From Candidatus Thorarchaeota archaeon (lineage in GTDB: Archaea > Asgardarchaeota > Thorarchaeia > Thorarchaeales > Thorarchaeaceae): a stretch of 6,111 nucleotides of DNA. The DNA is taken from contig JABCSP010000141.1 in the NCBI GenBank assembly GCA_018238825.1, forward strand, positions 1 through 6,111, written 5' to 3'. This document shows positions 1 to 5,309 of this stretch, one piece after another. The translations under genes were made by a program, and so were the position numbers. The notes under the pieces are model-generated. The model worked only from the letters and a program-made list of their open reading frames with translations. It searched no databases and was not told where the DNA came from. Numbering within the stretch: the first letter of the stretch is position 1; the number at the start of each line of letters is the position of its first letter.

Positions 1-1512
1 TTCTGCTAGAACGCCCGCAGCTTGTCTATCTGCACGAGTAAGAAGTTCAATTGCATAGTCTATTTGTTCTTCGTACGCTCTCCATAAATCATGGAAGTCA
101 GTAAACTCTCTAGGGTTTCCGGTTTCTTTCCCAACTAATTCTCCAGTTTTAGGATTTCTACCATTGTTGAGTGTAATTTCCAATATCTTTGGGAGATTCA
201 CATATCCAATGTTAGGTCTCGGATCAGACTTACCTTCAATGATTGGTTCAACACACCCTAGGATTGAGTAGTTATCTGCATCACTCACATCAGTCCCTTT
301 GTCAAGCATCATGGGAATGATGGCTTCATCATTGAAGAGACCTGGCATACCTAAACCCTGCGAAACTACTTCCACAACATGTAACTTCAGATCTTTCGGA
401 GTATTCTTGTGCCATCTGAATGATACTGTTGGTTGCGTCACTCTGATGTTTGATGTTGCTTCGAGAACCAGTTTCGTAATTTCATTACTCATGTCATTTC
501 CAGCATTGTCTTGTCCTCCAATTGTGAGATTTTGAAACATCGGATGACCCGCGAAGGCAATACTATAGTATTCATTTCTGAGTTTGATTAATGACGTAAA
601 TTTTACCCAGAGCATCTCAAGCAGTTCTAATGCTCCTTCTCGGGATACTCTGTTCTTGTTAATGTCCTCTTGATAGAATGGATGCATGAATTGATCAAAT
701 CGACCTGTGGACATAGAATGACCATTTGATTCAGTCTGAATCAATAGATGTACGAACCAGAATGATTGTAGAGCTTCACGAAAAGTTTCAGCAGGTTCAG
801 CTGGAACCTTCTCGCATATTCTGGAAATCTCTCTAAGTTCCTCCTTTCTTTGAGCTTCTTCTGCCATCTTTGAAGCAAGACTAGCGAATCTCTTGGCAAA
901 TTTGATAACAGCTTCAATCTGAATTCTTACTGAATCGTAAAACAGTTCCTTCTTTTTATCGCCCTTGTGTCGTTCTTTCAACGATTCTATATCTAAGAGG
1001 ATTCCATTAAATCCGCGATTTAGAACCAGTTGATAATCAACAATGACATGCCCTATACCCGTTCCAGGTGCGCCAATGGTGAATAAACCTGCTTTTGATG
1101 CGTTCTTGGATTTGTCGGATATTATTTCTCCTGCAATTTCTGATGTGCTTCTACCTTTCCAGAATGTGAAGACTTTCCGTAAATTCTCCTTGTCTTCTTC
1201 AGCAATAGTAAAGCGCTCAGTCCTTCTCTTATCTAGGGTGTCTAGCTCTTCTTCAATCCAACTCCAACTGTACTCGGGAAATATCTGACATGAACGGGGA
1301 GTTGGACCCATATTTCCAACAATCAATTCTTCTGGTTCAATTCTAATTGACATATTATCGAGAACATGAGCAAAGGCACCAGCTAATCGGATCATCGTTG
1401 GTTCAGTTAGATGCTCTTTGACGTAGTCAGTAAAAAGGACCGCTCTCTCTGAGGAAATTGTGGGGTCCGACTCAAGCATTCTCTGTTTGATTCTTTTTGT
1501 CCGTGCTGTCAT
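1..1512 (-). CDS. Glycyl radical enzyme (pyruvate formate-lyase-like family), N-terminal 504 residues; C-terminus off the left edge
   Basis: The reading frame is open without a stop from the ATG at 1512 to base 1, giving 504 codons of a protein whose family is usually about 780-850 residues. The window therefore holds the PFL-like barrel but not the C-terminal glycyl-radical loop. Signatures seen: GTGIGHVIVDY at residues 150-160 (conserved His155), ESNGHSMSTGRFDQF at 261-275, QPTVSFRWH at 360-368, GLGMPGLFNDE at 386-396, and the thiyl-site motif GCVEP at 419-423 (Cys420, Glu422). Cys-x-Glu is typical of the dehydratase/lyase branch (glycerol and propanediol dehydratase, CutC, HPAD), whereas pyruvate formate-lyase itself has adjacent cysteines. 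These enzymes are cytosolic, oxygen-sensitive and need a radical-SAM activase, which is not in the window. The ATG is the first possible start because an in-frame TGA lies three codons upstream. No clear Shine-Dalgarno precedes it. The gene follows the aminotransferase by 48 bases on the same strand. Family is secure; substrate is unknown. Confidence 0.93.
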   Translation of the reverse strand, partial: MTARTKRIKQRMLESDPTISSERAVLFTDYVKEHLTEPTMIRLAGAFAHVLDNMSIRIEPEELIVGNMGPTPRSCQIFPEYSWSWIEEELDTLDKRRTERFTIAEEDKENLRKVFTFWKGRSTSEIAGEIISDKSKNASKAGLFTIGAPGTGIGHVIVDYQLVLNRGFNGILLDIESLKERHKGDKKKELFYDSVRIQIEAVIKFAKRFASLASKMAEEAQRKEELREISRICEKVPAEPAETFREALQSFWFVHLLIQTESNGHSMSTGRFDQFMHPFYQEDINKNRVSREGALELLEMLWVKFTSLIKLRNEYYSIAFAGHPMFQNLTIGGQDNAGNDMSNEITKLVLEATSNIRVTQPTVSFRWHKNTPKDLKLHVVEVVSQGLGMPGLFNDEAIIPMMLDKGTDVSDADNYSILGCVEPIIEGKSDPRPNIGYVNLPKILEITLNNGRNPKTGELVGKETGNPREFTDFHDLWRAYEEQIDYAIELLTRADRQAAGVLAE

Positions 1513-1560
1513 CTCAAATCATACCGTCGAATTCATTGATTACTGTTCTTATCTGGTGTT
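1513..1560 (-). other. Short intergenic spacer between aminotransferase and glycyl radical enzyme
   Basis: Forty-eight bases separate the aminotransferase stop from the ATG of the glycyl radical enzyme on the same strand. I see no convincing TATA box or terminator hairpin, so cotranscription is the simplest reading. A weak, interrupted GGTATGAT lies about five bases before the start and is not a good Shine-Dalgarno match. Reinitiation after the upstream stop is possible but not shown. Confidence 0.5.
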
Positions 1561-2718
1561 TCACAATAGCTTGGGAAGGAAAGAATCCAATCTGCTAATA
1601 GCTTCCTCTATTCTCTCTGTTGAAACTGCATAGCAGAGTCTGATGAATCCCTCTCCAAATTCACCAAAGGCTGATCCATGTATTGTGACTACATTTGTTT
1701 CCTTCATGATTTTCATAACTAGATCATATGATTTCATTCCGTAGGATGAAATATCAGGAAATGCGTAAAATGCACCACCCGGTGGATCAAGTTCTATCCC
1801 TTCTATATCATTGAGTCCCTTCGTGATAATATCCCGTCGTTTTGCGAAGGTCTGTAACATCTCATCAACACAATCTTGTGGTCCTGCAAATGCCGCCTCT
1901 GCAGCTTTCTGAGATACAGCAGTGGGCATTGCAATGATGTGCTCTTGGAGACCTGTCATCGCTTCAAGAATTTCACTTGAACTCGTGACTGCTCCAATAC
2001 GCCATCCCGTCATTGCGTACGTTTTTGATAGAGAGAATATGGAAACAGTCCGTTCTTTCATACCTGGAAGTGCTCCGATAAAAAGTGGTTTTTCATTGTC
2101 ATATCTGAACTTCTCGTATGCATCATCTGAAATAACATAGATATCATTTTCAATGCAGAGCTCTGCTATCTTTTTCAGTTCGGTATTGGAGATGATACCT
2201 CCAGATGGATTGTTTGGACTATTGAGAACAATCATCTTGGTCTTGTCAGTGATTAATTTCTCAACATCTTCTGCTGTGACACCAAAACCATTCTCTTTCT
2301 TCAGTTGAATTGGGATTGGTACTCCTTCAGCCAGCTTGATGTGAGCATAATGACTGACAAAACCCGGATCTGGGTAGATAACCTCATCGCCTGGATTGAC
2401 AAGAATCAGGTTCGCAAGAACCAGCGCACACATTCCTCCAGCAGTACACATAATTTCAGTTTCTGGATTAGCATCAATTCCATTGTCCCGTTTCAACTTT
2501 GTAGCAATAGCCTCTCTTACTTCGATAAGTCCAGCATTGTGTGTGTACTTTGTGAAACCATCATCAATTGCTCTCTTAGCGGCTTCTTTGATATGGTCTG
2601 GCGTATCAAAATCCGGAATTCCCACAGACATATCAAAGACATCGGTCCTTCCAGTTATCATATTGAAGATCTTACGGATCTCACTTGCGGGTACTGAAAT
2701 ATTTCTTTCTGCTAACAA
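1561..2718 (-). CDS. Class I/II pyridoxal-phosphate aminotransferase (aspartate aminotransferase-like, fold type I)
   Basis: A cytosolic PLP enzyme predicted to transfer an amino group between an amino acid and a 2-oxo acid. Counting from the TTG at 2718 (385 residues, normal for the AspC/AlaT-like subgroup), the motifs are: GIPDFDTP at 33-40, SPNNPSG at 167-173 with Asn170, ISDDAY at 196-201 with Asp198 (pyridine nitrogen) and Tyr201, SLSKTYAMTGWRIGA at 229-243 with the Schiff-base Lys232 and phosphate-binding Arg240, and FIRLCYA at 358-364 with Arg360 for the substrate carboxylate. All catalytic residues are present. The frame can be extended three codons to a GTG at 2727, but that GTG lies inside an AGGTGG ribosome-binding site, so TTG 2718 is preferred. 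It is the first gene of a probable operon with the glycyl radical enzyme. Substrate specificity (aspartate, alanine, aromatic or branched-chain) cannot be decided from motifs. Confidence 0.95.
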   Translation of the reverse strand: MLAERNISVPASEIRKIFNMITGRTDVFDMSVGIPDFDTPDHIKEAAKRAIDDGFTKYTHNAGLIEVREAIATKLKRDNGIDANPETEIMCTAGGMCALVLANLILVNPGDEVIYPDPGFVSHYAHIKLAEGVPIPIQLKKENGFGVTAEDVEKLITDKTKMIVLNSPNNPSGGIISNTELKKIAELCIENDIYVISDDAYEKFRYDNEKPLFIGALPGMKERTVSIFSLSKTYAMTGWRIGAVTSSSEILEAMTGLQEHIIAMPTAVSQKAAEAAFAGPQDCVDEMLQTFAKRRDIITKGLNDIEGIELDPPGGAFYAFPDISSYGMKSYDLVMKIMKETNVVTIHGSAFGEFGEGFIRLCYAVSTERIEEAISRLDSFLPKLL

Positions 2719-2723
2719 GATAA

Positions 2724-2729
2724 CCACCT
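2724..2729 (-). promoter_or_regulatory. Shine-Dalgarno AGGTGG that sets the aminotransferase start
   Basis: On the minus strand AGGTGGT pairs with the archaeal 16S tail (AGGTGAT complement, one G-U pair). It sits five bases before TTG 2718. The longer frame would start at a GTG buried inside this site, which is why the shorter start is chosen. Confidence 0.65.
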
Positions 2730-2755
2730 TGATAAAATTTCAAGGGGATTCCCAC

Positions 2756-2770
2756 TTTATATAATCTCTC
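2756..2770 (-). promoter_or_regulatory. Probable archaeal promoter of the aminotransferase operon (GAGAGAT plus TATA box)
   Basis: Read on the minus strand, the purine-rich GAGAGAT is followed directly by TATATAAA. The TATA centre is about 43 bases before the TTG start, which predicts transcription beginning near 2735 and a short leader containing the Shine-Dalgarno. GAGAGAT is in the place of a BRE element and recurs before the methyltransferase gene. Because TTTATATAAT is nearly symmetric, it might also serve the divergent plus-strand gene, though it is over 100 bases from that start. Confidence 0.6.
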
Positions 2771-2784
2771 GAACGTACATTTTT

Positions 2785-2794
2785 ACTTTAAGAA
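2785..2794 (+). repeat. ACTTTAAGAA, copy 1 of a 10-base element shared by both divergent promoter regions
   Basis: The identical 10-mer occurs at 5211-5220 in the same orientation. Both copies lie in an intergenic region between a minus-strand and a plus-strand gene, 76-90 bases before the plus-strand start and next to the minus-strand TATA element. It could be an operator or a chance A+T-rich match. Confidence 0.4.
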
Positions 2795-2817
2795 ATTTTT
2801 ATTGCTGGTCAGAGGAG

Positions 2818-2825
2818 TTTTAAGA
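2818..2825 (+). promoter_or_regulatory. Candidate TATA box for the hydrolase-like/RraA unit
   Basis: TTTTAAGA is preceded by the purine-rich AGAGGAG. Its centre is about 48 bases before the ATG at 2870, predicting a leader of roughly 20 bases that contains the GGTGA site. It is a weak match to the archaeal consensus; TTTTTATT at 2797-2804 is an alternative. Confidence 0.4.
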
Positions 2826-2859
2826 TACGGAGAAGTGAGTATTTTACAACTTATCTTGC

Positions 2860-2864
2860 GGTGA
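2860..2864 (+). promoter_or_regulatory. Shine-Dalgarno GGTGA that sets the start of the hydrolase-like gene
   Basis: GGTGA is an exact match to the archaeal anti-Shine-Dalgarno complement and lies five bases before ATG 2870. The longer possible start, GTG 2861, is part of this site and so is unlikely to be used. Confidence 0.65.
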
Positions 2865-2869
2865 AAATT

Positions 2870-3343
2870 ATGCCTAATCCAAGTGCTGACGATGTACGAA
2901 AAGCCAGTATGGCCACACTTGCGGATGCTCATGTTGTATACATCGAAGCAGTACGCAAACTGATGGGAGAAGAAGGACTCAAAGCAATTGGGGAAGCAAA
3001 CAGGCTACACGGTCTCAGGCTTGGTGAAGCTGGAATTCAATCTGGTGGTTTAAGAAAAGGGGAACTGAAGTCAATCTTTGAATTCTTTGATTCCGCTCAT
3101 CCGTATTTTGGCTTTGAATTATCAATAGGTGAAATTACCGATAAACGATTCGACCTGAAGGTAACATACTGTCCTTGGATTGAAACATTCAAGGCACGTG
3201 GAGCTAAAGAGGATATTTGCAAGTGGGTAACTCTAATGGACGAGGGTATCGGTCAGGCTGTGGACCCCGATGTTTCAATGACTATTCCCAAGTGTATGAT
3301 GCGTGGAGATGATTATTGCATTTATCGTTGGGAGAAAGAATAA
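2870..3343 (+). CDS. Small cysteine-containing protein, L-2-amino-thiazoline-4-carboxylic acid hydrolase-like family
   Basis: A 157-residue soluble protein with no signal peptide or membrane segment. The N-terminal half is helical (residues 5-50, rich in Ala, Glu and Lys). The C-terminal half carries YCPWIE at 100-105 (Cys101), a Cys117 to Asp124 helix (GAKEDICKWVTLMDE), Cys142, and an ending RGDDYCIYRW at 145-154 with Cys150. The Cys...Cys-x6-Asp...Gly-Asp-x-x-Cys pattern resembles the ATC hydrolase family and the C-terminal part of V4R-type domains; this is recognition from memory. The founding member opens the thiazoline ring of an L-cysteine precursor, but most archaeal homologues are uncharacterised and I would not assign that reaction here. 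The four cysteines could bind a metal or cofactor. It is followed after 20 bases by the RraA-like gene, probably in the same transcript. Confidence 0.85.
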   Translation: MPNPSADDVRKASMATLADAHVVYIEAVRKLMGEEGLKAIGEANRLHGLRLGEAGIQSGGLRKGELKSIFEFFDSAHPYFGFELSIGEITDKRFDLKVTYCPWIETFKARGAKEDICKWVTLMDEGIGQAVDPDVSMTIPKCMMRGDDYCIYRWEKE

Positions 3344-3349
3344 GACTAC

Positions 3350-3353
3350 GGAG
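3350..3353 (+). promoter_or_regulatory. Shine-Dalgarno GGAG before the RraA-like gene
   Basis: GGAG lies between the hydrolase-like stop codon and TTG 3364, with a ten-base spacer. It supports starting the RraA-like protein at 3364 instead of at the in-frame TTG 3316, which would overlap the previous gene by 28 bases. Confidence 0.45.
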
Positions 3354-3363
3354 ATTAAGTGAA

Positions 3364-4032
3364 TTGACTAACAAGAAGCAACAAATCATTGATAGAACCT
3401 TGAAGCTGTATGTTGCAGCGTTATCAGATGCTGCCGATGAGATTGGCCTGAACACTGTATGCATGGACCGAGGCATAGTTCCACTAACACAGAAGACGCA
3501 AATGGCTGGTTTTGCTAGAACAGGTAAGCTGGTGAGGTCTCCTCCAACTCGCCCATATGATGAAGCTCAACTTGATGTCTTCATGAGTCTTGCAACAAAA
3601 GCTGTGGATGGTGACCTGATTGTACTTGATATGTCAGGTAGTGCAGATTGCTCTGCTTGGGGTCAGGTTCTAACTCGTATCGGTGCACCCTTGGGTGTTC
3701 GTGGTGCTATTATTGATGGCACATCTCGGGACATTGATGATATTGACAAGATGGATTTTGTAGTCTTTGCACGTGGACGTCATCCCGGAACTATGCGAGG
3801 TAGAATGGATATGGAATCTGTACAAGAACCCATTGTATGTGGTGGGGTCACAGTTCACCCTGGAGACCTCATTTTCGGAGATGGTGATGGAGTCGTTGTG
3901 ATTCCAAAGGACAAAACCGAAGAAGTTCTTACTCATGCTGAGGGCGTAGTAGAAACTGATGATTGGTGGGCTGGTAAGTTAGATGAAGGTGAAGATCCTC
4001 ATGACTTACACAAAGAGAGACCTATCCCCTAG
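3364..4032 (+). CDS. RraA / 4-hydroxy-4-methyl-2-oxoglutarate aldolase-like protein
   Basis: A 222-residue protein of the RraA fold. This family includes class II pyruvate aldolases (HMG/CHA aldolase), oxaloacetate decarboxylases and the RNase E inhibitor RraA of E. coli. Seen: LYVAALSDAADEIG at 15-28 (family N-terminal helix), GVRGAIIDGTSRDIDD at 111-126 (core motif with Arg122, metal-site Asp123 and Asp126), VFARGRHPGT at 134-143, and VCGGVTVHPGDLIFGDGDG at 158-176 (typical C-terminal glycine-rich strands). The position 21 residues before Arg122, acidic in D-X20-R-D enzymes, is Gln101 here. RNase E inhibition is improbable in an archaeon, so cleavage or decarboxylation of a pyruvyl substrate is the better guess. 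The acidic, Trp-rich tail (200-222) resembles those of longer archaeal and bacterial homologues. The start is chosen from the GGAG site; TTG 3316 (238 residues) is possible. The stop codon overlaps that of the convergent methyltransferase. Confidence 0.9.
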   Translation: MTNKKQQIIDRTLKLYVAALSDAADEIGLNTVCMDRGIVPLTQKTQMAGFARTGKLVRSPPTRPYDEAQLDVFMSLATKAVDGDLIVLDMSGSADCSAWGQVLTRIGAPLGVRGAIIDGTSRDIDDIDKMDFVVFARGRHPGTMRGRMDMESVQEPIVCGGVTVHPGDLIFGDGDGVVVIPKDKTEEVLTHAEGVVETDDWWAGKLDEGEDPHDLHKERPIP

Positions 4033-4049
4033 TCACTGATAGGATAGGT
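4020..4049. terminator. Inverted repeat over the convergent stop codons, possible bidirectional terminator
   Basis: ACCTATCC at 4020-4027 is the exact reverse complement of GGATAGGT at 4042-4049, with a 14-base loop that holds both stop codons. A hairpin could form in either transcript. The plus-strand side is followed by a pyrimidine-rich TTCCCTTCTTTATT. The minus-strand side is followed by CTCTCTTTGTG, which is not a strong oligo-T tract. Archaeal termination relies mainly on oligo-T, so the role as terminator is only plausible. Confidence 0.4.
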
Positions 4050-5159
4050 TCCCTTCTTTATTGCATAATCATACATCTCAAGGATCTTTTCTGGCGTGGA
4101 ATCTGGTTGGATATTATGACTTGGTGCGAGAATATATCCCCCACCTGAGGCTAGTGCAGAAAGGCGTGTGTCAACTTCTTGTCGGATATCATTCAAAGTA
4201 CCATGTTCCGCCATTGCCCTCTGAAGGTCAATACCTCCGTGAAATGTAAGTTCGCGTCCATATTTCTTTTTGAGTGATTCTGATTCCATTCCTTTTGCTA
4301 GAGGTTGAATAGGATTGAGAATGTCTACACCCACATCAATAAGGTCCCCAATGAGGGGCTCTATTGCTCCACAGCTATGGTAGAGTAGTTTAACATGCGG
4401 AGCTCTTCGATGTATCTCACTGTAGATTTTCTTGTGTCGTGGTTTGATTAGATCTCTATACATCTTAGGGCTGATGATAAGTCCATGTTGATGGCCAAGA
4501 TCATCTCCCACCTGAACTATATCCAGATACTCTCCAACTTCATCGAGAAATACTCTATTCATATCTAGTGCTAGATCTACACACTTGTCCATCATTGCTT
4601 CTGCCAGTTTTTTGTTTGTAACCAAATCTATGAGGAACTTGTCGAAACCTCTCATATAGTGTTCACAAATTTCAAACGCTCCCCAAGGCCCCCCGACCAT
4701 CCCAATTGTAGCATAATCAGTATCTTCATGCAGATAATTAGCCCACTCAACAACGCCCTCCATTCGAGATGGATCGTCTGCATCTGGCCATTCGTATTCC
4801 TCAACCTGTTCCACTTCAGTAAACTCAGCCCAAGGAAAGTGAGTCACTTCCCAATATGGTCCAAACCACTTACCTCTGAAACCATATTCTGAATCAGTTG
4901 TTCCATCTGGATATGTTTTCATCTCGAAACTGGATGATGGGTTCATGTAAACTCTACGAAAGTCGATACGAAGTCTGTTTAGCATCTCTTCTGAAATCTT
5001 CCAATTGGACATAATTCCCCACTCTTGAGTTTCTGGGGCTTTCAGTTTAAGATAGTCACGTAAATTCTCATATGCTGCAGGAGTTGTCCAATAATCCAGA
5101 GGTACTCTATCTGGTTCTTCATGGTTCAAAGTTCGAATGACTCTCTCTCTCGACTTCAT
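4029..5159 (-). CDS. Uroporphyrinogen decarboxylase-like (HemE/MtaA-type) methyltransferase
   Basis: A 376-residue cytosolic TIM-barrel protein of the URO-D superfamily. It begins with the standard SRERVIRTLNHEEPDRVPL (residues 3-21). Other landmarks are GGPWGAFE at 156-163, QVGDDLGHQHG at 216-226, LLYHSCGAIEPLI at 258-270, FHGGIDLQ at 306-313, and GGYILAPSHNIQPD at 340-353. The His261-x-Cys263 pair matches the zinc-binding His-x-Cys of cobamide methyltransferases such as MtaA and MtbA. The downstream cysteine of their motif is not evident, and His348 in the C-terminal loop may replace it. True HemE would not carry this His-x-Cys, so methyl transfer to or from a corrinoid is more likely than haem synthesis. 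No corrinoid protein gene lies in the window. The frame extends six codons to GTG 5177, but ATG 5159 gives the usual family N-terminus. There is no obvious Shine-Dalgarno. The methyl donor is unknown. Confidence 0.92.
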   Translation of the reverse strand: MKSRERVIRTLNHEEPDRVPLDYWTTPAAYENLRDYLKLKAPETQEWGIMSNWKISEEMLNRLRIDFRRVYMNPSSSFEMKTYPDGTTDSEYGFRGKWFGPYWEVTHFPWAEFTEVEQVEEYEWPDADDPSRMEGVVEWANYLHEDTDYATIGMVGGPWGAFEICEHYMRGFDKFLIDLVTNKKLAEAMMDKCVDLALDMNRVFLDEVGEYLDIVQVGDDLGHQHGLIISPKMYRDLIKPRHKKIYSEIHRRAPHVKLLYHSCGAIEPLIGDLIDVGVDILNPIQPLAKGMESESLKKKYGRELTFHGGIDLQRAMAEHGTLNDIRQEVDTRLSALASGGGYILAPSHNIQPDSTPEKILEMYDYAIKKGTYPISD

Positions 5160-5183
5160 TGTAGTCTGATTATGCACACTCGG

Positions 5184-5191
5184 ATATTAAA
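5184..5191 (-). promoter_or_regulatory. Alternative TATA box TTTAATAT for the methyltransferase
   Basis: TTTAATAT on the minus strand is centred about 29 bases before ATG 5159. If used, transcription would start only a few bases before the ATG and give a nearly leaderless mRNA, consistent with the absence of a Shine-Dalgarno. It competes with the TATA element at 5199-5208. Confidence 0.35.
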
Positions 5192-5198
5192 GAAGCTC

Positions 5199-5208
5199 TA
5201 TATCTCTC
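5199..5208 (-). promoter_or_regulatory. Candidate promoter of the methyltransferase (GAGAGATATA)
   Basis: On the minus strand GAGAGAT overlaps TATA. The TATA centre is about 42 bases before ATG 5159, nearly the same geometry as the GAGAGAT-TATA element of the aminotransferase (about 43 bases). The TATA box itself is weak, running into GAGC. Confidence 0.45.
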
Positions 5209-5210
5209 TA

Positions 5211-5220
5211 ACTTTAAGAA
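5211..5220 (+). repeat. ACTTTAAGAA, copy 2 of the shared 10-base element
   Basis: Identical and in the same orientation as the copy at 2785-2794. Here it lies two bases from the ATCTCTC (GAGAGAT on the minus strand) element, whereas 14 bases separate them in the first region. It is a possible shared regulatory site. Confidence 0.4.
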
Positions 5221-5249
5221 GAGTTAATACCAGAGGTCTTAATTGTGAG

Positions 5250-5257
5250 TTTATTGT
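5250..5257 (+). promoter_or_regulatory. Candidate TATA box of the FAD-linked oxidase gene
   Basis: TTTATTGT, within an A+T-rich stretch, is centred about 56 bases before ATG 5310. It would give a leader of around 30 bases that includes the GGAG site. It is a moderate match only. Confidence 0.35.
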
Positions 5258-5297
5258 AAATCAAGTTCCAATATCGTTGTTGTTTGCGACCAATGAT

Positions 5298-5301
5298 GGA
5301 G
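5298..5301 (+). promoter_or_regulatory. Shine-Dalgarno GGAG that sets the oxidase start
   Basis: GGAG lies eight bases before ATG 5310, an ideal spacing. The in-frame GTG 5301 overlaps it and is therefore disfavoured, as are the in-frame TTG codons further upstream. Confidence 0.55.
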
Positions 5302-5309
5302 TGCTTCGA

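Noticed and set aside
299..1288. Plus-strand frames at 299-535 and 1043-1288
   Set aside because: They are antisense to the uninterrupted glycyl radical enzyme frame, which carries family motifs over the same bases.
2305..2764. Plus-strand frames of 130 and 122 codons opposite the aminotransferase
   Set aside because: Both are antisense to conserved PLP-enzyme sequence and look like no known protein.
3316..3363. Longer RraA-like start at TTG 3316 overlapping the upstream gene
   Set aside because: The extra 16 residues are basic and not typical of the family, there is no Shine-Dalgarno before TTG 3316, and GGAG lies before TTG 3364. It cannot be fully excluded.
3282..3936. Minus-strand frames opposite the hydrolase-like/RraA pair
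   Set aside because: They are antisense to the conserved RraA core, with no ribosome-binding site or family resemblance.
4029..5159. True uroporphyrinogen decarboxylase (haem synthesis)
   Set aside because: The His-Ser-Cys zinc-type motif and the overall pattern fit cobamide or O-demethylase methyltransferases better than HemE, and no other haem gene is nearby.
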